Both the position numbers and the translations under genes were made by a program. The notes below the pieces were generated by a model. It ran no database searches and had not been told where the DNA came from. It saw only the letters and a program-made list of their open reading frames with translations. From Deltaproteobacteria bacterium (lineage in GTDB: Bacteria > Desulfobacterota > Desulfarculia > Adiutricales > Adiutricaceae), in contig JAISZP010000328.1 in assembly GCA_031269135.1 (NCBI GenBank), positions 1 through 8,888 of the forward strand: 8,888 nt of DNA. The letters are read 5' to 3'. Below are positions 1 through 6,685 of this stretch, one piece after another; the first letter of the stretch is position 1; each line of letters opens with the position of its first letter.

Positions 1-101
1 ACGTTGGCCATATTGTTGGATGTAAGATTCATGCGCTCCTCCTGGGCCAACATGCCCAGGTAGGTGTTGCTTGAGTGATATGGATAAGGTCCGACAAACA
101 T
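1..101 (-). CDS. flgF: Flagellar basal-body rod/hook-family protein, N-terminal fragment (probably FlgF)
   Basis: This is the 5' end of a gene that runs off the left edge. Thirty-three codons are visible, beginning MFVGPYPYHSS and ending in LTSNNMANV. The last part matches the conserved N-terminal signature of the FlgB/C/F/G/E family (normally ...NNLANVNT.G). In that family this amphipathic N-terminal helix packs into the axial coiled coil of the rod or hook, outside the cytoplasm after export by the flagellar type III system. The preceding 'GMLAQEERMN' resembles the FlgF pattern (short lead-in, then A/G-L-x-x-E-x-R-M/L-x), so FlgF is preferred; FlgG or another rod protein is possible. The ATG at 101 has a perfect GGAGGT ribosome binding site (112-107), 5 nt away, which fixes the start. 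It is divergent from the kinase operon and probably heads a flgF-flgG type operon to the left. Confidence 0.72.
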   Translation of the reverse strand, partial: MFVGPYPYHSSNTYLGMLAQEERMNLTSNNMAN

Positions 102-124
102 TTTGCACCTCCGAACTGAGCCAT

Positions 125-140
125 AGCAAGATAAAGGCCA
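125..140 (-). promoter_or_regulatory. Sigma-54 (-24/-12) promoter of the rod gene
   Basis: On the minus strand this reads TGGCCTTTATCTTGCT, against the RpoN consensus TGGCACG-N4-TTGCW. The invariant GG and GC are exactly 10 nt apart. The predicted start is near 114, giving a leader of about 13 nt that still contains the whole ribosome binding site. Late or middle flagellar operons are commonly RpoN-dependent, which fits the downstream gene. Confidence 0.65.
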
Positions 141-283
141 AAAATCAGTCCGCCTCTGTTTTTTTTCGTCATCTCGTTCATCTCTTTGTTTATGCCGCTC
201 CGTTAATCTTGGCTCTGTTTTCAGAAGGACCATCTATTAAAAGGATCTTGTTTTCTGAACAATAAGTTTCATGCTCTCAAAAT

Positions 284-302
284 GTCGAACGCTTGTTTCG
301 AC
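284..302. repeat. Inverted repeat GTCGAA-N7-TTCGAC, candidate activator site
   Basis: GTCGAA (284-289) and TTCGAC (297-302) are perfect inverted arms with a 7-nt spacer. The same arms recur in the palindrome at 544-561. Its position, about 180 bp upstream of the predicted rod-gene start, suits a bacterial enhancer-binding protein. Which protein binds is inference. Confidence 0.4.
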
Positions 303-543
303 TAAATCCAACTCAGCTTAACAATCCCGAAAGACCTCACTTCCCAACCTCATTTTCCCTCCAAAGCCTACCCCAGGCATTGCGCCTTTTTTTCCCATCA
401 CCTACTTCCATCAGCAATTTTACGGCCAACGGCAAAGGACCTTCTATTTTAAAATCTCGCCTACACGTCTAACCATTAGTCGCATCATCCTCTATTTTGC
501 TGAAGCGCCATCTTACTTTAGGGCGGCATTTCGACGTCGGTTG

Positions 544-561
544 AAGTCGAAATTTCGACTT
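544..561. repeat. Perfect 18-bp palindrome upstream of the kinase promoter
   Basis: AAGTCGAAATTTCGACTT is a perfect palindrome centred about 73 bp upstream of the predicted +1 of the kinase operon. A further TTTCGAC arm lies at 529-535. The placement is typical of an enhancer site for a sigma-54 activator, possibly the one encoded at 1794-3278 or a FlrA/FleQ-type master regulator elsewhere. Confidence 0.55.
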
Positions 562-599
562 TTCCTGATTAACATATTGAAATTATTAGATAAATATCT

Positions 600-615
600 T
601 GGCCCGCAGATTGCT
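600..615 (+). promoter_or_regulatory. Sigma-54 (-24/-12) promoter of the kinase/regulator operon
   Basis: TGGCCCGCAGATTGCT matches TGGCACG-N4-TTGCW with one mismatch in the -24 heptamer, and has the required 10 nt between GG (601-602) and GC (613-614). The predicted start is near 626, giving a leader of about 36 nt before the ATG at 662. Confidence 0.78.
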
Positions 616-661
616 ATAGCATGACCTCGACAGACAATTTCGTCTGAATTGGAGGAATAAA

Positions 662-1768
662 ATGAGATACATCGATTCTGAACAAAGTATGATTCCAGCC
701 TTTAACGCCAGCCTGTGGTTCGCTTTGGAGTGGCCGCCGGAATTTTGGTTGAAAATATTGGACAGGCTTTCCTATCCTGTCTTGGTCACCGATCCTAAAG
801 GTAAGCTTGTTTTGGTCAATTCCGAGGGCAAGAGAATTCTCGGCCTGGCCGGTCAAGAAGGACACAATCTGCCAAGCTACCTCCAGCCCTTAGTCAACGC
901 CTCCCCTGAAGGCGAATTTCCCGCTTCAGGACACAAAGTCGCCATCAACACCGTCGACGGTCCTTTCGTCTTTACCTTAAGGACATTGCCCGTCGAGGGT
1001 CACGGCAATCTGATAGTCATCGCCGGCGAAAAAGCCCCCCAAGAGCCGGAAAAGAGCGTCGGCAACCAAGCAACCATGGCCGAAGGCGCCGCCATGGCCG
1101 GCAAAGTCAGTCAGAAGGTCAAAGGCCCGCTGGCGGGAATCGAACTCTACGCTTCCATCTTGGATGAAGAACTCGCCGATTCCGGCGACAGCGCTTTAAA
1201 AAGCCTCATCGAAGAGATCCGCGACAGCCTCAGCGAGGTCAATCAATACTTGACGAGCGTGGAGTCGATGACTCGGGACCTTCATTTGGAAACCACCAGC
1301 CTTAATCTCGATGAGGTCATCGATAACGCCTTAGAGACGATGGGAGAGATTTTCAAGGTCAACTCCATCGGCGTTTTAGTCGACCAAAAGGCCATTGTGG
1401 TGGAAGGCGACCTTACGCTTTTGACTCAGCTCTTCATGAACCTGTTCATGAACGCCGTCGAGGCTATGCCCAACGGCGGCCGCTTGATGGTCGACATCAA
1501 GGCCAATAAAGACGGACAGGCCCAGGTCTCCATCACCGACAACGGTCCCGGAATCGACATGTACAAAGCCAGGGAAGTCTTCAATCCCTTCTACACCACC
1601 AAAAATCAGCCGTTGGGCTTGGGCTTGGCGGTAAGTCAGCGCATTGTCGACGCTCACCAAGGAAGCATTCAGATAGGGTCGGACTTAAATTGCGGCGCCC
1701 GGATAACAGTGACTCTCCCCTGTTTTCCTCAGATCGCCTACGAAGGCAGTGAAGCAAGCATCAATTAA
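662..1768 (+). CDS. Soluble PAS sensor kinase-like protein (FlrB/FleS/FlgS type) lacking the H-box histidine
   Basis: 368 residues with no membrane segment. A PAS-like domain lies at about 28-120 (pattern 'PVLVTDPKGKLVLVNSEG'), a dimerisation helix pair at about 138-205, and a HATPase_c domain at about 215-355. The N-box (FMNLFMNAVEAM, 258-269), G1 box (DNGPGI, 293-298), F-box (FNPFYTTK) and G2 box (LGLGLAV, 318-324) are recognisable. The helix around GPLAGIELYASIL (155-167) closely follows the flagellar FlgS/FleS/FlrB pattern, but the usual S-H-E-I-R-N-P-L is S-Q-K-V-K-G-P-L: the phospho-accepting His is Gln151 and the following Glu is Lys. The domain layout says kinase, but autophosphorylation at the normal site should be impossible. 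The start is supported by GGAGGA at 651-656. The regulator gene follows 25 nt downstream in the same operon. The flagellar assignment rests on domain pattern and the divergent rod gene. Confidence 0.85.
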   Translation: MRYIDSEQSMIPAFNASLWFALEWPPEFWLKILDRLSYPVLVTDPKGKLVLVNSEGKRILGLAGQEGHNLPSYLQPLVNASPEGEFPASGHKVAINTVDGPFVFTLRTLPVEGHGNLIVIAGEKAPQEPEKSVGNQATMAEGAAMAGKVSQKVKGPLAGIELYASILDEELADSGDSALKSLIEEIRDSLSEVNQYLTSVESMTRDLHLETTSLNLDEVIDNALETMGEIFKVNSIGVLVDQKAIVVEGDLTLLTQLFMNLFMNAVEAMPNGGRLMVDIKANKDGQAQVSITDNGPGIDMYKAREVFNPFYTTKNQPLGLGLAVSQRIVDAHQGSIQIGSDLNCGARITVTLPCFPQIAYEGSEASIN

Positions 1769-1793
1769 TTGCCTATACCCATAGAGGTGACCA

Positions 1794-3278
1794 ATGAAGG
1801 TCAAGTATATACTAGTGGCCGACGGCGAGCGACATTTTCGGATGGCCCTTTTCACCGCCCTGACCCGTCTGGGTCATGGCGTCGAAATGGCCGAAGACGG
1901 ACAAGAAGCCTTAGCCAAGTTTCAAGACCAAAAGTTTGATATGGTCATTACCGACACCAAACTTAAAAAACTCGACGGGCTGTCTTTTATTCGGGAAATC
2001 AAAAAAGTCAGATCTGATGTTCCTATTATAGCCATGGCCTCCGGCGGAGCGATGGATGAGGCGATCAGCGCGATGAGGGAAGGCGCTCAGGATTTTCTCC
2101 TAAAACCGTTTCCCGCAGGCGTCATTGAAGAATCATTGAAGAGGGCCTTTAAAAACTGCGACGAAAACGAACTTGAGGTCTCCGGAGGCGCAAACGGTTC
2201 AGCAGGCGACTTTGACCGCCCGATTGTGGCTAAAAGCCCCATCATGGAACGACTCTTAGGTCTGGCCGTCAGCTTGTCCGGGTCATCGGCGACGGTTCTC
2301 TTGCAAGGCGAGAGCGGAACCGGCAAAGAACTCTTAGCTCGCTTCATCCACCGCAATTCAAGCAGAGCCTGCGGTCCGTTCGTGGCCATAAACTGCGCCG
2401 GCCTTCCGGAGAGCTTACTGGAAAGCGAACTCTTCGGTCATGAAAAAGGCGCTTTCACCGGCGCTTTGGCAAAAAAACCGGGCAAGTTCGACTTAGCCGA
2501 TGGCGGAACTCTTCTGTTGGATGAGATTAGCGAAATGGACATCTCCCTTCAAGCTAAACTCTTAAGGGCTCTCCAAGAAGGCGAGATAGACCCGGTTGGA
2601 GGAAAAGGACCGCATAAAATTGATGTCCGCGTAATCGCCACCACTAACCGTAAGCTTAAGGCCTGGGTAGACGAGGGACGATTTAGAAGCGACCTGTTTT
2701 ACCGCTTGAACGTCATGCCTTTTTACATCCCCGCTCTAAGAGAGCGCCCTGAGGACATTGAAGTGTTGGCGGAGCACTTCGTCGAAAAGTATGCCGCCAT
2801 CAACCACAAAAACATCAACTCTCTTTCCAGTCAGGCTATGGATATCCTTAAGGCTCACGATTGGCCCGGAAACATCAGAGAGTTGGAGAATACCATCGCC
2901 AGAGCTGTTTTGATGTCCAGAGGCGATCGCATAGAAGCCTACGACATCTTCATGGATGAAGCCGGTTTTATGTTGGCCTTGGAGAAAAACGCTTCCGGCT
3001 TTTCCATCCAGCTTAAAGACAATCCGGATAAATCCCAAATTGCTCACTCGGATGAAGACTCGGCGGATGATTTCCAATCTGATTCCAGCGTAGACGACCT
3101 TCCGCTGATGACCATTACGGAAATGGAACGCTGCTTAATAGGAAAAGCCTTGAATGAAACCAGCGGCAACAGAACTCACGCCGCCAAACTCTTGGGCATA
3201 AGCGTAAGGACTCTTCGCAATAAACTGGCCGAGTACCGCTCTGACGATTCTCAGTCCATATCGGCAGCTTCAGGATGA
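1794..3278 (+). CDS. NtrC-family sigma-54 response regulator (FlrC/FleR/FlgR type)
   Basis: 494 residues. An N-terminal receiver (about 4-120) is followed by an AAA+ domain (about 142-375), a low-complexity acidic linker (about 400-435), and a C-terminal Fis-type helix-turn-helix (about 447-482, 'GNRTHAAKLLGISVRTLRNKL'). Walker A is GESGTGKE (172-179), the sigma-54 contact loop GAFTGA is intact (219-224), Walker B is LLLDE (240-244), and the arginine-finger region is FRSDLFYRL (297-305). It should therefore remodel sigma-54 polymerase at -24/-12 promoters. In the receiver, Asp54 and Lys104 are present, but the acidic pair reads A-D10-G11-E instead of D-D/E-D, and the conserved switch Thr is Ala82. 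The start is set by GAGGTGA at 1784-1790. It is the partner of the kinase-like gene and the probable activator of the sigma-54 promoters in this window. Confidence 0.93.
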   Translation: MKVKYILVADGERHFRMALFTALTRLGHGVEMAEDGQEALAKFQDQKFDMVITDTKLKKLDGLSFIREIKKVRSDVPIIAMASGGAMDEAISAMREGAQDFLLKPFPAGVIEESLKRAFKNCDENELEVSGGANGSAGDFDRPIVAKSPIMERLLGLAVSLSGSSATVLLQGESGTGKELLARFIHRNSSRACGPFVAINCAGLPESLLESELFGHEKGAFTGALAKKPGKFDLADGGTLLLDEISEMDISLQAKLLRALQEGEIDPVGGKGPHKIDVRVIATTNRKLKAWVDEGRFRSDLFYRLNVMPFYIPALRERPEDIEVLAEHFVEKYAAINHKNINSLSSQAMDILKAHDWPGNIRELENTIARAVLMSRGDRIEAYDIFMDEAGFMLALEKNASGFSIQLKDNPDKSQIAHSDEDSADDFQSDSSVDDLPLMTITEMERCLIGKALNETSGNRTHAAKLLGISVRTLRNKLAEYRSDDSQSISAASG

Positions 3279-3298
3279 TGGCTTCTGCGGCGACAGAT

Positions 3299-3331
3299 GC
3301 GCAAAAACCCGCTCTCGGCGGGTTTTTGCGC
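3299..3331. terminator. Bidirectional hairpin terminator between convergent genes
   Basis: A perfect 14-bp stem, GCGCAAAAACCCGC (3299-3312) with GCGGGTTTTTGCGC (3318-3331), encloses a 5-nt loop. The A5/T5 tracts inside the arms provide a U-run in either direction. It lies 20 nt after the regulator stop codon and serves the minus-strand membrane protein gene from the other side. Confidence 0.8.
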
Positions 3332-3346
3332 GTTCAGCGTTTGGCT

Positions 3347-3397
3347 GTCTAATATAAGCCTTGGTCTAATTTAAGCCTTAGTCTAAATTAAGCCCTA
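3347..3397. repeat. Three tandem 17-bp repeats over a stop codon
   Basis: Three consecutive imperfect copies of GTCTAATTTAAGCCTTA lie at 3347-3363, 3364-3380 and 3381-3397, each differing at one to three bases, and GTC of a fourth follows. The third copy contains the stop and the last two codons of the minus-strand gene at 3388-4047. The array sits between that gene and the shared terminator. Confidence 0.85.
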
Positions 3398-4047
3398 GTC
3401 ATGGAAAAAAGCCAAAGTCCGTAGGCGCAGATAAAAAGCAAAATAACCGCCCGGCCCTGTTGAAACCTTTGCCTGACATTCAATAATCGACGATTATCGA
3501 AAAAAATCGCAATCAACCTAAAACCCGCTATAACCCAGCCTAAAAATCCAGCTATAGTCAAAAAATGCCAGCCTTCCCCAATTGGCGGATTTTCCGCGTA
3601 AAGCTGAAGATACAATTGAGCCTGAGCATTTATTTCATCCCGACTCGCTTGCGGCCCCAGCTTTTGCTCGGCCAGATATAGAGCGATGAAAGGATTGGCG
3701 GCTTCAATAAGATCGGCTCTTGGGAGATAAAAACTCCTTGCCGCCATCAAGCCGCCCCTTAAACGAAGAAAGCTCTGGTACGCTTGCGTATGGCGCCCTT
3801 GACCAAGATGCTCACGGCCAAGCTCCATCAATTCTTCGGCGGCTGTCTGACTGGAACCCCAAGGCGCATACCAATTCAAAGCTTGAAAGTAGTGTCGATC
3901 AGCCGCCTCATAGTTAGAAGCCTCTCGGAAAGCTCTGGCTTTTTCCAGTTCGCCGGAAGCCCTGTACTCCATCAAGCCTGCCCAAAAGGCGAAGAAAGCC
4001 GCCGCGATCGACAAAACAATCATTATTTGTTTTTTATATTTATTCAC
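3388..4047 (-). CDS. Conserved membrane protein with TPR-like middle region, function unknown
   Basis: 219 residues. There is one N-terminal membrane helix (about 7-27), a helical TPR-like region (about 31-130), and two C-terminal helices (about 162-182 and 198-215) ending in AYGLWLFSMTRA. Features such as 'NYEAADRHYFQALNWYAPW', 'LRLRGGLMAARSFYLPRADLIEAAN' and the 'GFLGWV' helix match, from memory, an uncharacterised family seen in deltaproteobacteria; I know no assigned function. The start is GTG at 4047 with only a weak GGA upstream. The next in-frame ATG (residue 9) would cut into the first membrane helix and has no ribosome binding site, so GTG is kept. It follows the glycosyltransferase gene by 64 nt and is probably co-transcribed. 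A role in scaffolding or supporting that enzyme is only a guess. Confidence 0.8.
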   Translation of the reverse strand: MNKYKKQIMIVLSIAAAFFAFWAGLMEYRASGELEKARAFREASNYEAADRHYFQALNWYAPWGSSQTAAEELMELGREHLGQGRHTQAYQSFLRLRGGLMAARSFYLPRADLIEAANPFIALYLAEQKLGPQASRDEINAQAQLYLQLYAENPPIGEGWHFLTIAGFLGWVIAGFRLIAIFFDNRRLLNVRQRFQQGRAVILLFICAYGLWLFSMTRA

Positions 4048-4111
4048 AATTTAATCCATATATCATCAATTAGCTGCGTTAAAAATTATATTTATATATT
4101 AAGACACTTAT

Positions 4112-6436
4112 TTATTGCGTAATCGGCAACAATAGGCTATTATTAGAACTTTGACCCATCTTTAGGGCTTTATTCAAAAATGGATTGCCGCTAGGGACAT
4201 CTTCAAATTCTGGATCAAGCGATACGCAATTTCTATAGTAATCAACTAGCGAAGCAAAATAATGCAGCTCATTTTTCGTATAGTAAGCATAACGTTCATC
4301 AAGAAAAGCCGATGCATCGTTTAATGATTTGTGCTTCGACAGTTCTCTGACATAATAATGTAAATATAGGAGATGAAATTCATCTATTATCGTCGCCTTA
4401 CACATAGCTTCCAAAGCTCGATCTATTTGGCCGTTTTCAAGAAGGGCTCTGCCCAATTGATAGTAGGCTATCCCTAAAGATGGATCTAGAGCGATTACCT
4501 TCTCTAAAACGGATATCGCTTCAGCTAATCGGCCTTGCCGGTATAAAACTTCAGCATAATAACCATGAGCATTCACTTTCACATCATGCGGAACAATATA
4601 TCTTTCTTCATTTTTTATAAATTCATTTATAAAGACAGTCAGCAGTTCTTCAGACGATTTTAAATCTTCATTTTCAAGAGCTACCGATAAAGGGCTTAAT
4701 AACATATAAAATAAATAGGCCGGCGCTTTTTTCGAAAAAGGAGGATCTGTAGAGGCTGCATATTTCGTAAAAGTAGATATGAGTTGTTCCATTAATTTAG
4801 CATATTCGCCATCTTCAACAGCTTTTTTCGATGCATCTTCATCCTTATAAAGTCTATATTGCCACAAATAATTTAAATCAGGTCTTAAATACTGTATTAT
4901 GGGATTAACATCAAAAGAATACTGAAAAAAAACATCTTTACCCGCATCTATGTTTACGCTGAAAAAACTAGAAGCAAACTCTTTATGCATCCTGGGCATC
5001 AAGGCTCCATCAGGCAACAGAGGGAAAACAACCATGGGAAATTTTTGAGGGGTGAGCTGCGGAGTATATTTTGGGACTGTGACCGAACTGTAATTTATCA
5101 CTGAAACGTCGGGCCTGACGGAATAAATGTATTGCAAGGCCAAAAAGGAAAAATAATTAGAGCTTTGGACCGTTAAACTCTCCGGAGGAAATTCGGCGAA
5201 ATCCGACCAAAACATCTCGTTCGCCGTAAAACCAGCTTCGGAATCGCGCTCGCAAAAACGTTGGAGGCCGAAATATCCTCCCCCCGCTAGAACTACCGCT
5301 ACAGCGCCCGCAACAATGATTGTTCGGGAAATGGATAAGTGAATCAAAAACCTGGCGAATTGACCTAGACCAACAGACAAAAATATAAATATCGCTAAAA
5401 TAGACGGTAAAAATGCTGAAGATCCGTCAATCCAATAAAAAAAGAACCCTAGATTTATAAAAACCAGTAAAATCAAAGAAACTACTAGAGCTTGATACTT
5501 TTCCCATAAATATTTAATTCCCCAAAGAACAAAGGGAATTCCAACAATAAAAAAAATGTGGAAAAGTTTTTTACTTTGTATATTTAAATAAAAAAATAAT
5601 TTTTCTAGATTTAATATTGATTTTGTATGATAATCACTGTCTTTTTGATCGGAAATATGATACCAAAAAGTCTCTAAATCATGCACATCGCCAAAATTAA
5701 AAGGTAGGACCCCGGCTTGACCTCGCACTAAAAGAAGCAGATAAACCGATAAACCAACTAAAAATACCGCCGCTAGAATGAAAACTCTACCCAGACGCCC
5801 GTGTCCAGTCTCACCGTCACCCTTATTGGGCTGACCCCAAAAAGTTAAAATAAGCAAAACCGGCAGATATAAAGCCAATGAAGCATGATTACCGCAAGCT
5901 AAACCATATAAAAAACCACCAAAATATAGCCAATATTGTCCATAACCATCATACCATAATAAAGCGCAACCTAAAAGCGCTATAACAAAAAATAAATTAA
6001 GGGAATAAACTTCTACTTCAACTGATGCTAACCATATGCCTTGACACAAAGCAAAAAACGGCAGAGGGACAAACAGCCAAGAAATTTTTGTTTCTTTTTT
6101 TCCATCAAATTGATGTATTTTCTTTAAAAAAAAGCCCAACAACAATACCGTCGCCGCCCCAGCCACCGCGCTGAACAGGTTTAACCTGAATCCCAGCGAA
6201 CCTAAAGGAATCCAACAAAAAATTTTAGCGAGCAAATTATAGGTGGGAAAGCCTGCGGGATGGGCAATGTCGAGGTAGACGGCGGTTTCGACTAATTCCG
6301 GGCCGTCACGCCAGCCGACTGAAGGAGTGGCGCACAAAGAATAGAAAATGAGCAGACAAAAAAACAAAAAGTATAAGCTATTATCTGAATTAAAAATACA
6401 ATTAAGCTTTTTAGAAATTTTATTATCCATCATCAC
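4112..6436 (-). CDS. DUF2723-type (GT-C fold) membrane glycosyltransferase with TPR tail
   Basis: 774 residues. The N-terminal half carries about ten hydrophobic segments between 20 and 390. After the first comes the DUF2723 signature 'VGWRDGPELVETA...IAHPAGFPTYNLLAKIF' (about 40-71), where Asp44 and Glu47 occupy the first periplasmic loop that holds the catalytic acid in GT-C enzymes. The C-terminal half is soluble and contains two TPR-like units (631-686, 'GRLAEAISVLEKVIALDP', 'GQIDRALEAMCKATI'). DUF2723 proteins are related to TMEM260, an animal protein O-mannosyltransferase that also has TPRs, so transfer of a lipid-linked sugar to protein outside the membrane is the likely chemistry. The start is GTG-ATG-ATG; GTG at 6436 best fits AAGGA about 10 nt upstream. 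It lies downstream of the pilin, which may be its substrate (inference). Base composition is strikingly AT-rich and uneven. Confidence 0.85.
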   Translation of the reverse strand: MMMDNKISKKLNCIFNSDNSLYFLFFCLLIFYSLCATPSVGWRDGPELVETAVYLDIAHPAGFPTYNLLAKIFCWIPLGSLGFRLNLFSAVAGAATVLLLGFFLKKIHQFDGKKETKISWLFVPLPFFALCQGIWLASVEVEVYSLNLFFVIALLGCALLWYDGYGQYWLYFGGFLYGLACGNHASLALYLPVLLILTFWGQPNKGDGETGHGRLGRVFILAAVFLVGLSVYLLLLVRGQAGVLPFNFGDVHDLETFWYHISDQKDSDYHTKSILNLEKLFFYLNIQSKKLFHIFFIVGIPFVLWGIKYLWEKYQALVVSLILLVFINLGFFFYWIDGSSAFLPSILAIFIFLSVGLGQFARFLIHLSISRTIIVAGAVAVVLAGGGYFGLQRFCERDSEAGFTANEMFWSDFAEFPPESLTVQSSNYFSFLALQYIYSVRPDVSVINYSSVTVPKYTPQLTPQKFPMVVFPLLPDGALMPRMHKEFASSFFSVNIDAGKDVFFQYSFDVNPIIQYLRPDLNYLWQYRLYKDEDASKKAVEDGEYAKLMEQLISTFTKYAASTDPPFSKKAPAYLFYMLLSPLSVALENEDLKSSEELLTVFINEFIKNEERYIVPHDVKVNAHGYYAEVLYRQGRLAEAISVLEKVIALDPSLGIAYYQLGRALLENGQIDRALEAMCKATIIDEFHLLYLHYYVRELSKHKSLNDASAFLDERYAYYTKNELHYFASLVDYYRNCVSLDPEFEDVPSGNPFLNKALKMGQSSNNSLLLPITQ

Positions 6437-6534
6437 TATATAGTTTTCCTTAAGTCAGTATAAAACGAACTTTCCAAGCCAGATAAACGTTGGTAGTCTG
6501 CCGTTTGCAAATTATAGTCAAGCCTTAAAAGAAA

Positions 6535-6568
6535 TTAACCCCAACCTCTAAACTAAGGTCAGGGTTAA
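6535..6568 (-). terminator. Imperfect hairpin followed by a T-rich tract
   Basis: TTAACCC (6535-6541) pairs with GGGTTAA (6562-6568), and inside it ACCT (6544-6547) pairs with AGGT (6556-6559), separated by a 2x2 internal loop. Read on the minus strand the stem is followed within 2 nt by TTTCTTTT. It may be a second pilin terminator or an attenuator ahead of the glycosyltransferase gene. Confidence 0.4.
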
Positions 6569-6642
6569 GCATAAATTTAGTTGAATGTTGCTTTTAGCGA
6601 TTTAATCAGGTCCAAAGCTAGAACTGTCAATAAGCTTTAAAA

Positions 6643-6678
6643 TCAAACGAACCAAGCTTTTAGGCTTGGTTCGTTTGA
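6643..6678 (-). terminator. Rho-independent terminator of pilA
   Basis: TCAAACGAACCAAGC (6643-6657) and GCTTGGTTCGTTTGA (6664-6678) form a perfect 15-bp stem with a 6-nt loop. On the minus strand it is followed by TTTT. It lies 7 nt past the pilin stop codon, so most pilA transcripts should end here, with the glycosyltransferase gene reached by readthrough or its own promoter. Confidence 0.85.
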
Positions 6679-6685
6679 AAATCGC

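Larger units (their letters stand above)
102..661. other. Divergent intergenic regulatory region between rod gene and kinase operon
   Basis: There is no convincing gene in these 560 bases; short open frames here lack ribosome binding sites and family features. The region holds two outward-facing sigma-54 promoters (125-140 and 600-615) and two GTCGAA/TTCGAC inverted repeats (284-302 and 544-561). It also has a weaker TTCAGAA/TTCTGAA inverted repeat (220-226 and 253-259). The middle part, about 330-480, is pyrimidine-rich on the plus strand and shows nothing recognisable. Confidence 0.6.

Noticed and set aside
71..265. Plus-strand open frame of 64 codons
   Set aside because: It overlaps the well-supported rod gene on the other strand and its sigma-54 promoter, has no ribosome binding site, and resembles no family.
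370..420. Possible riboswitch or terminator near GCCTACCCCAGGC and the T-run at about 387-393
   Set aside because: The stems are only 3-4 bp and the required aptamer motifs (for example of cyclic di-GMP switches) are not present.
3347..3397. CRISPR-like repetition
   Set aside because: The units are 17 bp, directly tandem without spacers, only three, and no cas genes are present.
3720..4122. Two plus-strand frames opposite the 219-residue membrane protein
   Set aside because: They overlap a gene with clear membrane topology, have no ribosome binding site, and the second crosses the AT-rich intergenic gap.
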